64,000 nt of DNA from Anaerolineae bacterium (GTDB lineage: Bacteria > Chloroflexota > Anaerolineae > Aggregatilineales > Phototrophicaceae), in assembly GCA_017303635.1 (NCBI GenBank), contig JAFLCG010000003.1, positions 310,001 to 374,000 of the forward strand, written 5' to 3'. Shown here one piece after another: positions 1-8,012 of this stretch. The translations under genes and the position numbers were made by a program. Each line of letters starts with the position of its first letter. Position 1 is the first letter of the stretch. Under the pieces are notes generated by a model. The model was not told the DNA's origin. It made no database searches and was given only the letters and a program-made list of their open reading frames with translations.

Positions 1-2
1 CC

Positions 3-788
3 GAGTTCGAAGCTCTGCTGGCCGCCGCTAAGGAAGCCGGTCTGCTGCCCATCATGCAGTGGGGCAGCGCTCAGAGCGGTATGGGTCTGGCCTTCCCCTT
101 GCAGGCTCTGATGGCCTCGGTCGGTTCAGTTGACCCCATCAATAACTGGATCTTCCAGAAGCCCGGCGCGACCATCGACACCCCGGAGAATCTGGTCGCC
201 GCGCAGCACCTGGCGGACTGGATCAGCAACGGTTACTTCCCAGAAGACATCAACGCCATTGAATACACGGATGCCAATGCCCGCTTCAGCGAAGGTGAAG
301 GCGTCTTCATCTTCAATGGTGACTGGCAGAACGCCGCCTATGACGCAACCATGTCCGGCAATGTCGGCTTCTTCGTCATGCCGTCCGCAGAAGAAGGTGG
401 CTCACCGGCTGCGATGTCCGCTCCGTTGACCTTCGGCATCGCCGCTAATGCCGTCAATGCCGATTGCGCGGCCTTCTTCTTCAATTGGGTCGGCACCAAC
501 GAAGTCGCTCGCCAGATTGGCGTCGATGTCGGTGGCTCCAACCCCGGTGGCCCGTCCGGACTGCCGATGCCGGCCGTTGCCGAAGGTTCGATCACCAATG
601 AGACGCTGGCTGCTGGCTCGGTCATTGGTGAAGCCGGGACTTCGATGGACTTCATCGCCAATGCGACCAGCGCCATCTTTGCCCAGGGCTGGACCCCGGA
701 ACTGCAGAAGATGGTGGGTGGCCGGCAGGATGCGGCGGGTCTGCTGCAAACTGTTCAGGCCGAATACGAACGTCAGCTCTCTGAATAG
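3..788 (+). CDS. Sugar ABC transporter substrate-binding protein (5' partial)
   Basis: This is the C-terminal part of a family 1 extracellular solute-binding protein; the frame is open from base 3, so the true start lies before the window. It would bind a sugar or oligosaccharide outside the membrane and deliver it to the permeases that follow. The visible part has the family hallmark FSEGEGVFIFNGDWQ, where the lobe near the ligand site usually reads G-x-x-A-M-x-x-x-G-x-W, and ends with the usual helical tail. Two permease genes follow in the same direction after 42 bp, which fixes the function as the receptor of a carbohydrate (CUT1-type) importer. The substrate cannot be told from the sequence. 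Confidence 0.9.
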   Translation, partial: EFEALLAAAKEAGLLPIMQWGSAQSGMGLAFPLQALMASVGSVDPINNWIFQKPGATIDTPENLVAAQHLADWISNGYFPEDINAIEYTDANARFSEGEGVFIFNGDWQNAAYDATMSGNVGFFVMPSAEEGGSPAAMSAPLTFGIAANAVNADCAAFFFNWVGTNEVARQIGVDVGGSNPGGPSGLPMPAVAEGSITNETLAAGSVIGEAGTSMDFIANATSAIFAQGWTPELQKMVGGRQDAAGLLQTVQAEYERQLSE

Positions 789-830
789 TGGTAAAGGCCG
801 CAGGGCGATGCCTGTGCTGCCAGATGAACC

Positions 831-1760
831 ATGACTATGAAAACGTCAAATCGTCCCGCGGCCCCCATGAATTCTCGTCGCCCCCCTTTCGCAGGGGGGC
901 GCTGGGAACACGTTGTCGGTTGGCTGTTTGTGATACCCGCCTTAGTCATGTATGGAGCCTTTGTACTCCTGCCCCTTCTGATGAGCGTGCAATACTCGTT
1001 CGTTCGTTGGAATGGGTTTGGTCCGATGACCTGGGTCGGCCTCGATAACTACATCCGCGTTTTGGAAGACCCAGACCTGCTGGGAACGATCTTCAACTCA
1101 CTCCGGCTGGTCGTCTTCTTCAGTTTTATCCCCGTGTCACTGGGGCTGGTGATCGCCAGCATCATGCATCGCACCGCGACAGGCCGTTATGGAGCGCTCG
1201 CCCGAACTGTTCTGTTCCTGCCTCAAGTGATTCCTCTGGTGGCCGCCGGGATTATCTGGGGGCGGCTGCTTTCGCTGCCCGGCCTGGTTAACGAAATCCT
1301 CCGCGCCATTGGCCTTGATGATGTAACCCGCGCGTGGCTTGGTGACTTCGACTGGGCGCTCCCGGCGGTTGGCTTCATCGGCGTCTGGGTTCTGCTGGGT
1401 TTCTGTACTGTCCTCCTGTCGACAGCCATGACCAAGCTCGACCCATCCTTGTTTGAGTCGGCACGGATTGATGGCGCCAGTTGGTTCACCGAGTTCATCC
1501 GGATCACGGTTCCTCTTCTGAGAAACGAGATCGGTGTTTGCCTCACCGTCACGGTGATTGCCGCCCTGGCGGCTTTTGACATCGTCTACGTTTCGACCGC
1601 AGGAGGGCCGGGTAACTCCACCGCTGTCCCCGGCATCCAGATCTATATTCTGGCGTTTACGGAGCAGCGGATTGGTCCCGCTTCCGCGCTGGCGGTGATG
1701 CTGACCGCGCTGGTGCTGATCGTGATCCTCCCCTTCCAGCGCCTGAACCGGGAGGCCTAG
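831..1760 (+). CDS. Carbohydrate ABC transporter permease, MalF/UgpA type
   Basis: Inner-membrane permease of 309 residues with about six hydrophobic segments, beginning near residue 29. The cytoplasmic coupling (EAA) loop is seen at about residues 209-228 as ESARIDG followed by I-T-V-P-L-L, the segment that docks on the ATPase. It pairs with the next permease, which starts 2 bp after this stop codon. No ATPase gene is present, as is common for CUT1 systems sharing one MsmK-like ATPase encoded elsewhere. An internal ATG at 867 is an alternative start; a strong GC hairpin (879-901) lies in the first codons. Confidence 0.92.
   Translation: MTMKTSNRPAAPMNSRRPPFAGGRWEHVVGWLFVIPALVMYGAFVLLPLLMSVQYSFVRWNGFGPMTWVGLDNYIRVLEDPDLLGTIFNSLRLVVFFSFIPVSLGLVIASIMHRTATGRYGALARTVLFLPQVIPLVAAGIIWGRLLSLPGLVNEILRAIGLDDVTRAWLGDFDWALPAVGFIGVWVLLGFCTVLLSTAMTKLDPSLFESARIDGASWFTEFIRITVPLLRNEIGVCLTVTVIAALAAFDIVYVSTAGGPGNSTAVPGIQIYILAFTEQRIGPASALAVMLTALVLIVILPFQRLNREA
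879..901 (+). repeat. GC-rich hairpin inside the first codons of the permease
   Basis: Perfect 8-bp arms CGCCCCCC (879-886) and GGGGGGCG (894-901) with a 7-nt loop. It lies 48 bp into the permease gene and would fold in the mRNA close to the ribosome landing site. Confidence 0.6.
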
Positions 1761-1762
1761 CG

Positions 1763-2587
1763 ATGAAAATTGATCGTACCGAGCTTTATGGTGGACGTGC
1801 CCTGCTGCTGGTGCTGATGACGATCACCATCCTGCCGTTTATCAGCATCTTCATGACCGCGCTGCATCCCTCCGGGACAGTCCCCCGGGGCCTGGAATGG
1901 CCCGCCGACCCACAGTGGGGCAACTTCATTGAAGCCTTTAACGTGGCGAATATGACGGCGCTGCTGGGTTCGAGCGTCTATATCGTGATTGCGGTGGTGC
2001 CAATCTCGCTCATCATTTCGACGATGGCCGGATTTGCGATTGGTCAGCTCCGCATCCCCGGTTCACGCATCCTGCTGGCGCTATTCGTCTTTGGGCTGAC
2101 GCTCCCCTTTGGCGGCATCATCGTCCCGCTCTACTATCTGGAACGGGCGCTGGGTATCTACAACACACGGCTGGCGGTGGTGCTGCCGCTGATTGGCCTG
2201 TATATGCCGTTCGCCGTCTTCTGGATGCGTGCTCATTTCGTCAATATGCCGACGGAGATTTCGGAAGCGGCGCGCGTCGATGGGTCCACACTGTGGGATC
2301 TGTTCTGGCGCATTCATCTCCCGCTGGCCCGTGCGCCGATGGCATCCCTCGGCATCCTCATGTCCGTGTGGACGTGGAATCAGTTTCTGCTTGCGCTGGT
2401 GCTGGTCGAAGACCCAACCGAACGCACGATGGCTGGCGCGCTCGGCGCGTTTCAGGGTCACTATGCCACCAATGTGCCTTTGCTGTGTGCGGGCACGATT
2501 CTGATCCTGCTGCCGACGCTGGTGGTCTTTGTGTTGTTCCAACGCCAGATCATCTCTGCGCTGCTTCAGGGTTCGGTCAAGGGCTGA
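1763..2587 (+). CDS. Carbohydrate ABC transporter permease, MalG/UgpE type
   Basis: Second membrane subunit of the importer, 274 residues with six predicted membrane segments. The EAA loop is at about residues 168-187 (SEAARVDGSTLWDLFWRI), matching the MalG consensus. The start ATG lies 2 bp after the stop of the preceding permease, so the two are almost certainly co-transcribed and made in equal amount. The C-terminus LLQGSVKG is the typical end of this family. The substrate is unknown; the next gene encodes a secreted glycosidase-like protein, which fits a glycan-degradation context but lies 254 bp away and may have its own promoter. Confidence 0.93.
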   Translation: MKIDRTELYGGRALLLVLMTITILPFISIFMTALHPSGTVPRGLEWPADPQWGNFIEAFNVANMTALLGSSVYIVIAVVPISLIISTMAGFAIGQLRIPGSRILLALFVFGLTLPFGGIIVPLYYLERALGIYNTRLAVVLPLIGLYMPFAVFWMRAHFVNMPTEISEAARVDGSTLWDLFWRIHLPLARAPMASLGILMSVWTWNQFLLALVLVEDPTERTMAGALGAFQGHYATNVPLLCAGTILILLPTLVVFVLFQRQIISALLQGSVKG

Positions 2588-2659
2588 GCGGCAGCGAGCG
2601 GATTCTGATCCCTCCAGATTCTCATATTCCACAATTCATTGCCTAGCATTGTCAGGTAG

Positions 2660-2688
2660 GTAGGGGCGACCCGACGGATCGCCCCTAC
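2660..2688. repeat. REP-like palindrome, 10-bp arms
   Basis: Perfect inverted repeat GTAGGGGCGA (2660-2669) / TCGCCCCTAC (2679-2688) with a 9-nt centre. It lies between the ABC operon and the next gene and belongs with the other palindromes of this window (2716, 16533, 31027, 49394). Confidence 0.7.
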
Positions 2689-2715
2689 GTGCGTGGCGGG
2701 ATGATGGGGATGGGC

Positions 2716-2735
2716 GGACGCCGTGAATGGCGTCC
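2716..2735. repeat. REP-like palindrome GGACGCC-N6-GGCGTCC
   Basis: 7-bp arms around GTGAAT. The same core (GGACGCC...GGCGTCC) recurs at 31031-31050 after the ApbE gene, so it is a dispersed element rather than a gene-specific site. Confidence 0.7.
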
Positions 2736-2841
2736 CTACGAAGGTGGCGGTATAAGTCGCCAGCGGAACGTTGGTTGCCAGAGTTGCCCCCACTTTGCTA
2801 GAATGCCGGACGCAATCGTTCGTTATAGAGACAGGAAAAGC

Positions 2842-4566
2842 ATGAAGACGCTGCGCCGTATCGCCACAGTGCTGTTATTGGGCATTATTGTCCTCAGTAT
2901 GTCCATCGCCCTGGCCCAAGGTGGCCTGAACGCCACGATCCGAGACGGTGCGCGCCTGCGCGGTGGCCCCGGCACCGACTGGGCCTGGATTGGCTCGGTG
3001 GAGGCAGGGGAAGTCCTGCTGCTGGATGGTCGTGCGCCCGGTGGCGGTTGGGTACGCGGCGTCACCTCTTCCGGCATTGTCGGTTGGGTGATCCAAAGCG
3101 CCATCGACCTGACTGAAGATCAGGTGAATACCCTGCCGGCCATATGGGTCGATGTCCCCTTCACGCTTGCCCCGGTACGCGGCGGCGCGATCCCGGATTC
3201 GCAGAAAGCCGAACTCGGCCTGAGCGGCGCAACGGCCCCGGCTGCCCCGGTTGAGGGACAGACCGCCGCGCCGGTCAGCGCACCGGCAGCGGTGGCTGCA
3301 CCCTCCGGCGATGGCCCAGCGGTCACGGTCGGGAACTTCGTCCGCCTGCGGAACACGCCCAGCACGGATGGCCAGATCATCGCGGAACTGCCCCCAGGCA
3401 CCAATGCCCGCGCCAATGGTCGCAACGCCAATCAGGACTGGATTCGGATCACGCTGGGTGACGGGCGTTCCGGGTGGGTCTCGCTGCGTTTTGTGCCGAT
3501 CACCCCGGAAGACTTCGCGACGCTGCCCATTACGGATGCCCCCGGCAGTGGCGCAGCCCCGGCTGCTGCCCCTGCAGCGGGTGAACCGGCCGCCGAGATT
3601 CCTATCCCAGAAGCCATCGTCAACGTCGCGCCGGTCAGCGGCTTCAACCTCGGCGGTCATATCAATGGCTTTGGTCAGGCGACCCTGAACGCACTGCAGC
3701 GCGCCGGGATGAGCTGGGTGAAGAAGCAGTTCCGTTACACCGCCGGTCAAAACCCGCAGGATGCCGCAGGCGTCATCAATGAAGCGCACGCCTACGGTTA
3801 CCGCATTCTGCTGGGCGTGGTCGGCGCACCGAGCGAAGTTCTCAACCCCGGCTACTTCGACCAGTACGCGGGTTTTGTCGCGGGACTGGCCGCCCTGGGC
3901 GCGGATGCCATCGAAATCTGGAATGAGCCGAACATCGACCGTGAATGGCCGGCTGGTTCCATCGATGGGGCGCTCTATACCGATTTACTGCGGCGCTCTT
4001 ACAATGCCATCAAGGGCGCGAACCCGAATACGCTGGTGATCAGTGGCGCACCCGCCCCGACTGGCTTCTTCGGCGAGGCCGGTTGCACGGCCCAGGGTTG
4101 CAATGACAACGCGTTCCTGGCTGCGATGGCCCGCGCCGGTGCCGCCAGCGTGATGGACTGCGTGGGCGCGCACTACAATGAAGGCATCCTACCGCCGACC
4201 GCCACCAGCGGCGACCCGCGCGGCAACAGCGGCTACTACACGCGCTACTTCTCCGGGATGCTGAACACGTACTACAACGCCTTTGGCGGTCGCCGCCCGA
4301 TCTGCTGGACGGAACTGGGTTACCTGTCACCGGAAGGGATCAGTTCGCTGCCAGAAGGCTTCATCTGGGCGGCAGGGGTGACGGTCGGGCAGCACGCCGC
4401 CTGGCTGGATCAAGCCGCCGCACTTTCGGCCCGGAGTGGCAAAGTCCGCCTGATGATCGTCTGGAATGTGGACTTCCCGGATACGGGGGGCAGCGACCCG
4501 ATGGGCGGCTACGCGATGATCCGCCCGGATGGGAGCTGCCCAGCCTGCGACGCGCTGGGGAGTTAG
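2842..4566 (+). CDS. Secreted protein with two SH3-like domains and a GH39/GH5-like TIM barrel
   Basis: Predicted exported glycoside hydrolase of 574 residues. A signal peptide (about 1-26) is followed by two bacterial SH3-like domains (about 29-90 and 165-230) separated by Ala/Pro-rich linkers, then a clan-A-like TIM barrel (about 270-574). E362 in WNEPN (360-364) fits the acid/base and E491 in WTELGY fits the nucleophile of retaining clan-A hydrolases. The start at 2842 is chosen because AGGA lies 6 bp upstream and the signal peptide begins there; an upstream in-frame start at 2689 runs through repeat sequence. SH3 domains suggest cell-wall or glycan anchoring. The true substrate is not evident. 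Confidence 0.82.
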   Translation: MKTLRRIATVLLLGIIVLSMSIALAQGGLNATIRDGARLRGGPGTDWAWIGSVEAGEVLLLDGRAPGGGWVRGVTSSGIVGWVIQSAIDLTEDQVNTLPAIWVDVPFTLAPVRGGAIPDSQKAELGLSGATAPAAPVEGQTAAPVSAPAAVAAPSGDGPAVTVGNFVRLRNTPSTDGQIIAELPPGTNARANGRNANQDWIRITLGDGRSGWVSLRFVPITPEDFATLPITDAPGSGAAPAAAPAAGEPAAEIPIPEAIVNVAPVSGFNLGGHINGFGQATLNALQRAGMSWVKKQFRYTAGQNPQDAAGVINEAHAYGYRILLGVVGAPSEVLNPGYFDQYAGFVAGLAALGADAIEIWNEPNIDREWPAGSIDGALYTDLLRRSYNAIKGANPNTLVISGAPAPTGFFGEAGCTAQGCNDNAFLAAMARAGAASVMDCVGAHYNEGILPPTATSGDPRGNSGYYTRYFSGMLNTYYNAFGGRRPICWTELGYLSPEGISSLPEGFIWAAGVTVGQHAAWLDQAAALSARSGKVRLMIVWNVDFPDTGGSDPMGGYAMIRPDGSCPACDALGS

Positions 4567-4601
4567 CCCGGGCAGGTCGCCCACGATAAAGTGTCAAATG
4601 A

Positions 4602-4627
4602 GGGGGTGTGGGAGTATCCCATGCCCC
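4602..4627 (+). terminator. Probable rho-independent terminator after the hydrolase gene
   Basis: Stem GGGGTGTGGGA / TCCCATGCCCC (one G-U pair) with a 3-nt loop, followed by TTTCTGTTGT. It lies 36 bp after the stop codon. The rest of 4567-4921 (355 bp) holds no gene I can support. Confidence 0.65.
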
Positions 4628-4921
4628 TTTCTGTTGTCGGTCTGATCTCGCAGAACGAACTTAACTTATTTCCAGTGGGTCAATAGAGGGTCACGGCAGA
4701 TTGGTAGTCCGCGCTCTCGGAGGCGAAAAATCGCGTCTCTACCCTGGTTCTGAACCATTCTGATCGCCATTCGAGGTTTATGCATTTGCCCTGACCATCC
4801 CGTACCATCCCTGTCCGGCGCTGATCGGCAATCTGTATAATGAGCCGGTGTCGGGCGTTCGTACGCGAATAAGCTCGGCATTTTCACTACTCAACCATCA
4901 AAAAACGATCCAACCAAACCT

Positions 4922-6253
4922 ATGCTGCCTGAACTCCGCCAGAAAGTCCGCTTCAATTTTATCGTCAATGCTGGGGATGGAGCCTTCTTCGGCCTGGCCT
5001 CGGTCGGATTGGCCTCGCTCGTCACCGTTATTCCCCTATTCATGGATTCATTGGGGGCCAGCGCCTTCTTGATTGGGCTTGTCTCCGCCATGTATTTTGT
5101 CGGCTGGCAAACTCCCCAGTTATTCACCGCGCTGCACGTCAGCCGTCTGGCCCGTTACAAGCCGATGGTCATGGCGATGACCATCCATGAACGCTGGCCC
5201 TACTTCGCGCTGGCGGGAGTGGCGCTGCTGGTGCCAGTCATACATCCTAACCTCACAATCGCCCTGACGGTTCTGTTTGTCCTCATCATCGCCCTGGGTG
5301 GCGGGATGGCCGCCACCGCCTGGCAAAGCATGATCGGCAAGCTCATGCCGCAGAACTTGCGCGGCACCTTCTTTGGGGTGCAGTCGGCGCTGGTCAACCT
5401 ACTGGGCGCGGGTGGAGCAGTCCTGGCGGGCGTGCTGCTGGAACGCATGGACTCTCCATGGAACTATGCCCTGTGTTTTGGGCTGGCGGGAATTGCCATG
5501 ATGATTTCCGTCTGGTTCCTGAGCATGGCGCATGAACCGGCGCATATTGTCGAGGACGTGCCGCGTCTGGCGGGGTCACGCCTCGGTTTGCGGGAGATGC
5601 GTGCTATCCTCCGGCGCGATCCCAACTTCCGCTGGTTCCTGGTGTCCCGCTCGCTCATCATGTGTTCGTACACTGCGGTAGGCTTTTATAGTGTGTATTC
5701 CAGCAACCACTTCCAGATGAGCAAAGAGACCATCGGCATTCTGACGGGTATCCTGACCCTTTCCCAGACCGTCGCCAATGTGCTGTTCGGCTGGTGGGGC
5801 GACCGTGTTGGGCATCGCCTGATGTGTGTGATTGGCGCAGCCTTGATGGCTGCCAGTGCGGGCATCGCCGCCTTCGCACCAGACTCGGGCTGGATGTACC
5901 CGGCCTTTGCGCTGGCAGGCGCTTCTGCTGCCAGTGTGTGGGCGGCGGCTATCTCGCTCTCGCTGGACTTCGGCACCACACAGGAAAAGCCGCTGTATAT
6001 CGGCCTTTCCAACACCCTTGTCGCCCCCGCAAGTATGCTTGCGCCAATCCTGATTGGCCTGGGTGTGGATGGTCTGAATATTCCCGCTCTGAACCTAAGC
6101 CTGCCGGGTCTAGGCTATCCACCGCTGTTCGCAGTCTGCGCCGTGATTGGGCTGGTAGCGGCGCTCACCTTTTGGCTCCTGATGCGCGATCCCGACCAGC
6201 CTGACCACGAGCACCTAGCTGCCATTCCCGTGCACAGTGCGGCGGGCGATTAA
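4922..6253 (+). CDS. MFS transporter
   Basis: Major facilitator superfamily membrane protein of 443 residues with about 12 hydrophobic helices and a central cytoplasmic loop (about residues 205-230) between the two six-helix halves. The loop between helices 8 and 9 reads GWWGDRVGHR, a good match to the MFS G-x-x-x-D-R-x-G-R/H motif. It most resembles uncharacterised MFS proteins of Chloroflexota; the substrate is unknown and no substrate-specific residue can be read. No Shine-Dalgarno motif is seen before the ATG at 4922. It stands alone after a terminator, with a 15-bp gap to the ASCH gene, so the next two genes may be its operon partners. Confidence 0.88.
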   Translation: MLPELRQKVRFNFIVNAGDGAFFGLASVGLASLVTVIPLFMDSLGASAFLIGLVSAMYFVGWQTPQLFTALHVSRLARYKPMVMAMTIHERWPYFALAGVALLVPVIHPNLTIALTVLFVLIIALGGGMAATAWQSMIGKLMPQNLRGTFFGVQSALVNLLGAGGAVLAGVLLERMDSPWNYALCFGLAGIAMMISVWFLSMAHEPAHIVEDVPRLAGSRLGLREMRAILRRDPNFRWFLVSRSLIMCSYTAVGFYSVYSSNHFQMSKETIGILTGILTLSQTVANVLFGWWGDRVGHRLMCVIGAALMAASAGIAAFAPDSGWMYPAFALAGASAASVWAAAISLSLDFGTTQEKPLYIGLSNTLVAPASMLAPILIGLGVDGLNIPALNLSLPGLGYPPLFAVCAVIGLVAALTFWLLMRDPDQPDHEHLAAIPVHSAAGD

Positions 6254-6268
6254 TCTCCACATGCCCAC

Positions 6269-6757
6269 ATGGAAACCGCTATGATCGAACCTGCCAGTGC
6301 CGCTACACTCTGGGCAGCCTTCTGCCAAACTCTGCCGGATGCCGAAGCTGTCGCGCAGCTCACACCCGATGTGTGGCCGTTTGGTGATAACCCACCACTG
6401 GCCGATGAGCTGGGGGCGCTGGTCGCCACCGGCATCAAGACGGCCACGGCCAGCCTGAGCTGGGAGTTCGAGGCTGATGCCAAGGCGCTGCCACAGGTCG
6501 GTGACTACAGCATCATTCTGGATGGGCGCGGGGAAGCACTGTGCATCATCCAGACGACCGAGGTGCGAGTGCTGCCGTATCAGCAGGTGCCCGCAGAATT
6601 CGCCTATGATGAAGGCGAAGGCGACCGCTCGCTGGCCTACTGGCGGGAAGCGCACTGGGCTTATTTTGGGCGGCGCTGCGCGGTGATCGGACGTACACCC
6701 AGCATGGAGATGCCGGTGGTGTGCGAGCGTTTCCGCCTGGTCTACCCTGTGGTGTGA
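6269..6757 (+). CDS. ASCH domain protein
   Basis: Small soluble protein of 162 residues. The core (about residues 50-160) has the ASCH pattern: GIKTATASL, then W-E-F, then VGDYSIILDGRGEALCIIQTT, the acidic DEGEGDRSLAYWREAHWAYF segment, and a C-terminal strand. ASCH proteins have a PUA-like beta barrel and bind RNA or modified nucleosides; YqfB-type members hydrolyse N4-acetylcytidine. Its exact role here is unknown. A second ATG at 6281 is equally likely as start. The stop codon TGA overlaps the start ATG of the CoA-transferase gene (TGATG), which suggests translational coupling. Confidence 0.75.
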   Translation: METAMIEPASAATLWAAFCQTLPDAEAVAQLTPDVWPFGDNPPLADELGALVATGIKTATASLSWEFEADAKALPQVGDYSIILDGRGEALCIIQTTEVRVLPYQQVPAEFAYDEGEGDRSLAYWREAHWAYFGRRCAVIGRTPSMEMPVVCERFRLVYPVV

Positions 6758-8001
6758 TGGGCATGCCCAGTGACTCTCTGACGCCGATTGAAGAGCAAAA
6801 GCCAAAGGCCCTTGAGGGCATCCGTGTGTTGGACTTCTCCCGCGTGCTGGCGGGGCCGTTCGCCACGATGGTGCTGGCCGACCTGGGCGCGGAGGTCATC
6901 AAGATCGAATCGCCAGGGCGGGGCGATGAAACCCGTGAGTGGGGGCCACCCTGGCACGGCGAGGGCCAGGAACGCCTGAGCGCCTACTACCTGAGCGTCA
7001 ACCGCAACAAGCGCAGCCTGACACTCAACCTCAAACATCCGGAAGGGCAGGCCATCGCCCGCCGACTGGCTGAACGCTCCCACGTCCTGATCGAGAATAT
7101 GAAGGTCGGCGGGATGGCGAGCTTCGGGCTGGATTATGAGTCGCTGCGCTCGGTGAATCCGGCACTGGTCTACTGCTCGATCAGCGGCTTTGGGCAGGAC
7201 GGCCCTTACGCCGAGCGCCCCGGTTATGATTACGTGGTGCAGGCCATGAGCGGCCTGATGTCGATCACCGGGGAACCCCAGGGCGAACCACATAAAGTCG
7301 GCGTAGCCGTTTCCGATGTGTTCACCGGGTTGTTTGCCGCCAATGCGATTCAGGCGGCGCTGCGCCATGCCGAACGCAGCGGGCAGGGTCAATACGTGGA
7401 TGTGAATCTGCTGGAGTCGCAGTTGGCGGCTTTGGTGAATGTCGCCAGCAATGTGCTGGTCTCCGGGTCGGACGCGCCCCGCTGGGGCAACGGGCATCCC
7501 AACATCGTGCCGTACCAGGTCTTTTACGCGGCAGATAAACCGCTGGTGGTAGCGGTGGGCAATGACCGCCAATTCGCTGCCCTGTGCGACCTGCTCGACT
7601 GCCCACACCTAACGACTGATCCGCACTTCAACACCAATCCGGCGCGCGTCGCGCACCGCGCTGAACTCATCCCCTTGCTAAATGAACGCTTCAAGCTGAA
7701 GGATGCTGAAAGCTGGGTGGAAGGACTGCTGGCGCTAGGCATCCCCACCGGGCCGATCAACACGGTGCAGCAAGCGCTGCATGACCCCCATGTGACGGCG
7801 CGAGGATTGGTCGAAACGGTCACGATGCCGGATGAGTCCACCCTTCGGTTGGTCGGCCCACCCGTCCGCCTGAGCGCCACGCCCGCCCGCATCGAGTCCG
7901 CGCCGCCGCAGGTTGGTGAGCATACCGAGCACGTCCTGCGGGAGGTGCTCGGTATGACGCAGTCTGACATCAGCCGCTTGCGCGAACAGGGTGTAGTTTG
8001 A
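6757..8001 (+). CDS. Class III (CaiB/BaiF, Frc-type) CoA-transferase
   Basis: Cytoplasmic enzyme of 414 residues that moves CoA between carboxylic acids. The N-terminus GIRVLDFSRVLAGPFATM followed by LADLGAEVIKIE is the family signature, and D187 in VSDVFTGL matches the Asp that forms the acyl-enzyme intermediate. The motif GRGDETR and the later GQYVDVNLLESQ are also typical. I chose the ATG at 6757, which overlaps the upstream stop codon; a GTG at 6721 would extend into the ASCH gene. The acid used (oxalate, succinate, carnitine, mesaconate or other) cannot be told from sequence. Confidence 0.92.
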   Translation: MGMPSDSLTPIEEQKPKALEGIRVLDFSRVLAGPFATMVLADLGAEVIKIESPGRGDETREWGPPWHGEGQERLSAYYLSVNRNKRSLTLNLKHPEGQAIARRLAERSHVLIENMKVGGMASFGLDYESLRSVNPALVYCSISGFGQDGPYAERPGYDYVVQAMSGLMSITGEPQGEPHKVGVAVSDVFTGLFAANAIQAALRHAERSGQGQYVDVNLLESQLAALVNVASNVLVSGSDAPRWGNGHPNIVPYQVFYAADKPLVVAVGNDRQFAALCDLLDCPHLTTDPHFNTNPARVAHRAELIPLLNERFKLKDAESWVEGLLALGIPTGPINTVQQALHDPHVTARGLVETVTMPDESTLRLVGPPVRLSATPARIESAPPQVGEHTEHVLREVLGMTQSDISRLREQGVV

Positions 8002-8012
8002 GGAACGGACGG

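Noticed and set aside
4666..4887. 73-residue minus-strand frame in the gap after the SH3/TIM-barrel gene
   Set aside because: No ribosome site, no family resemblance and biased composition; more likely a chance frame.
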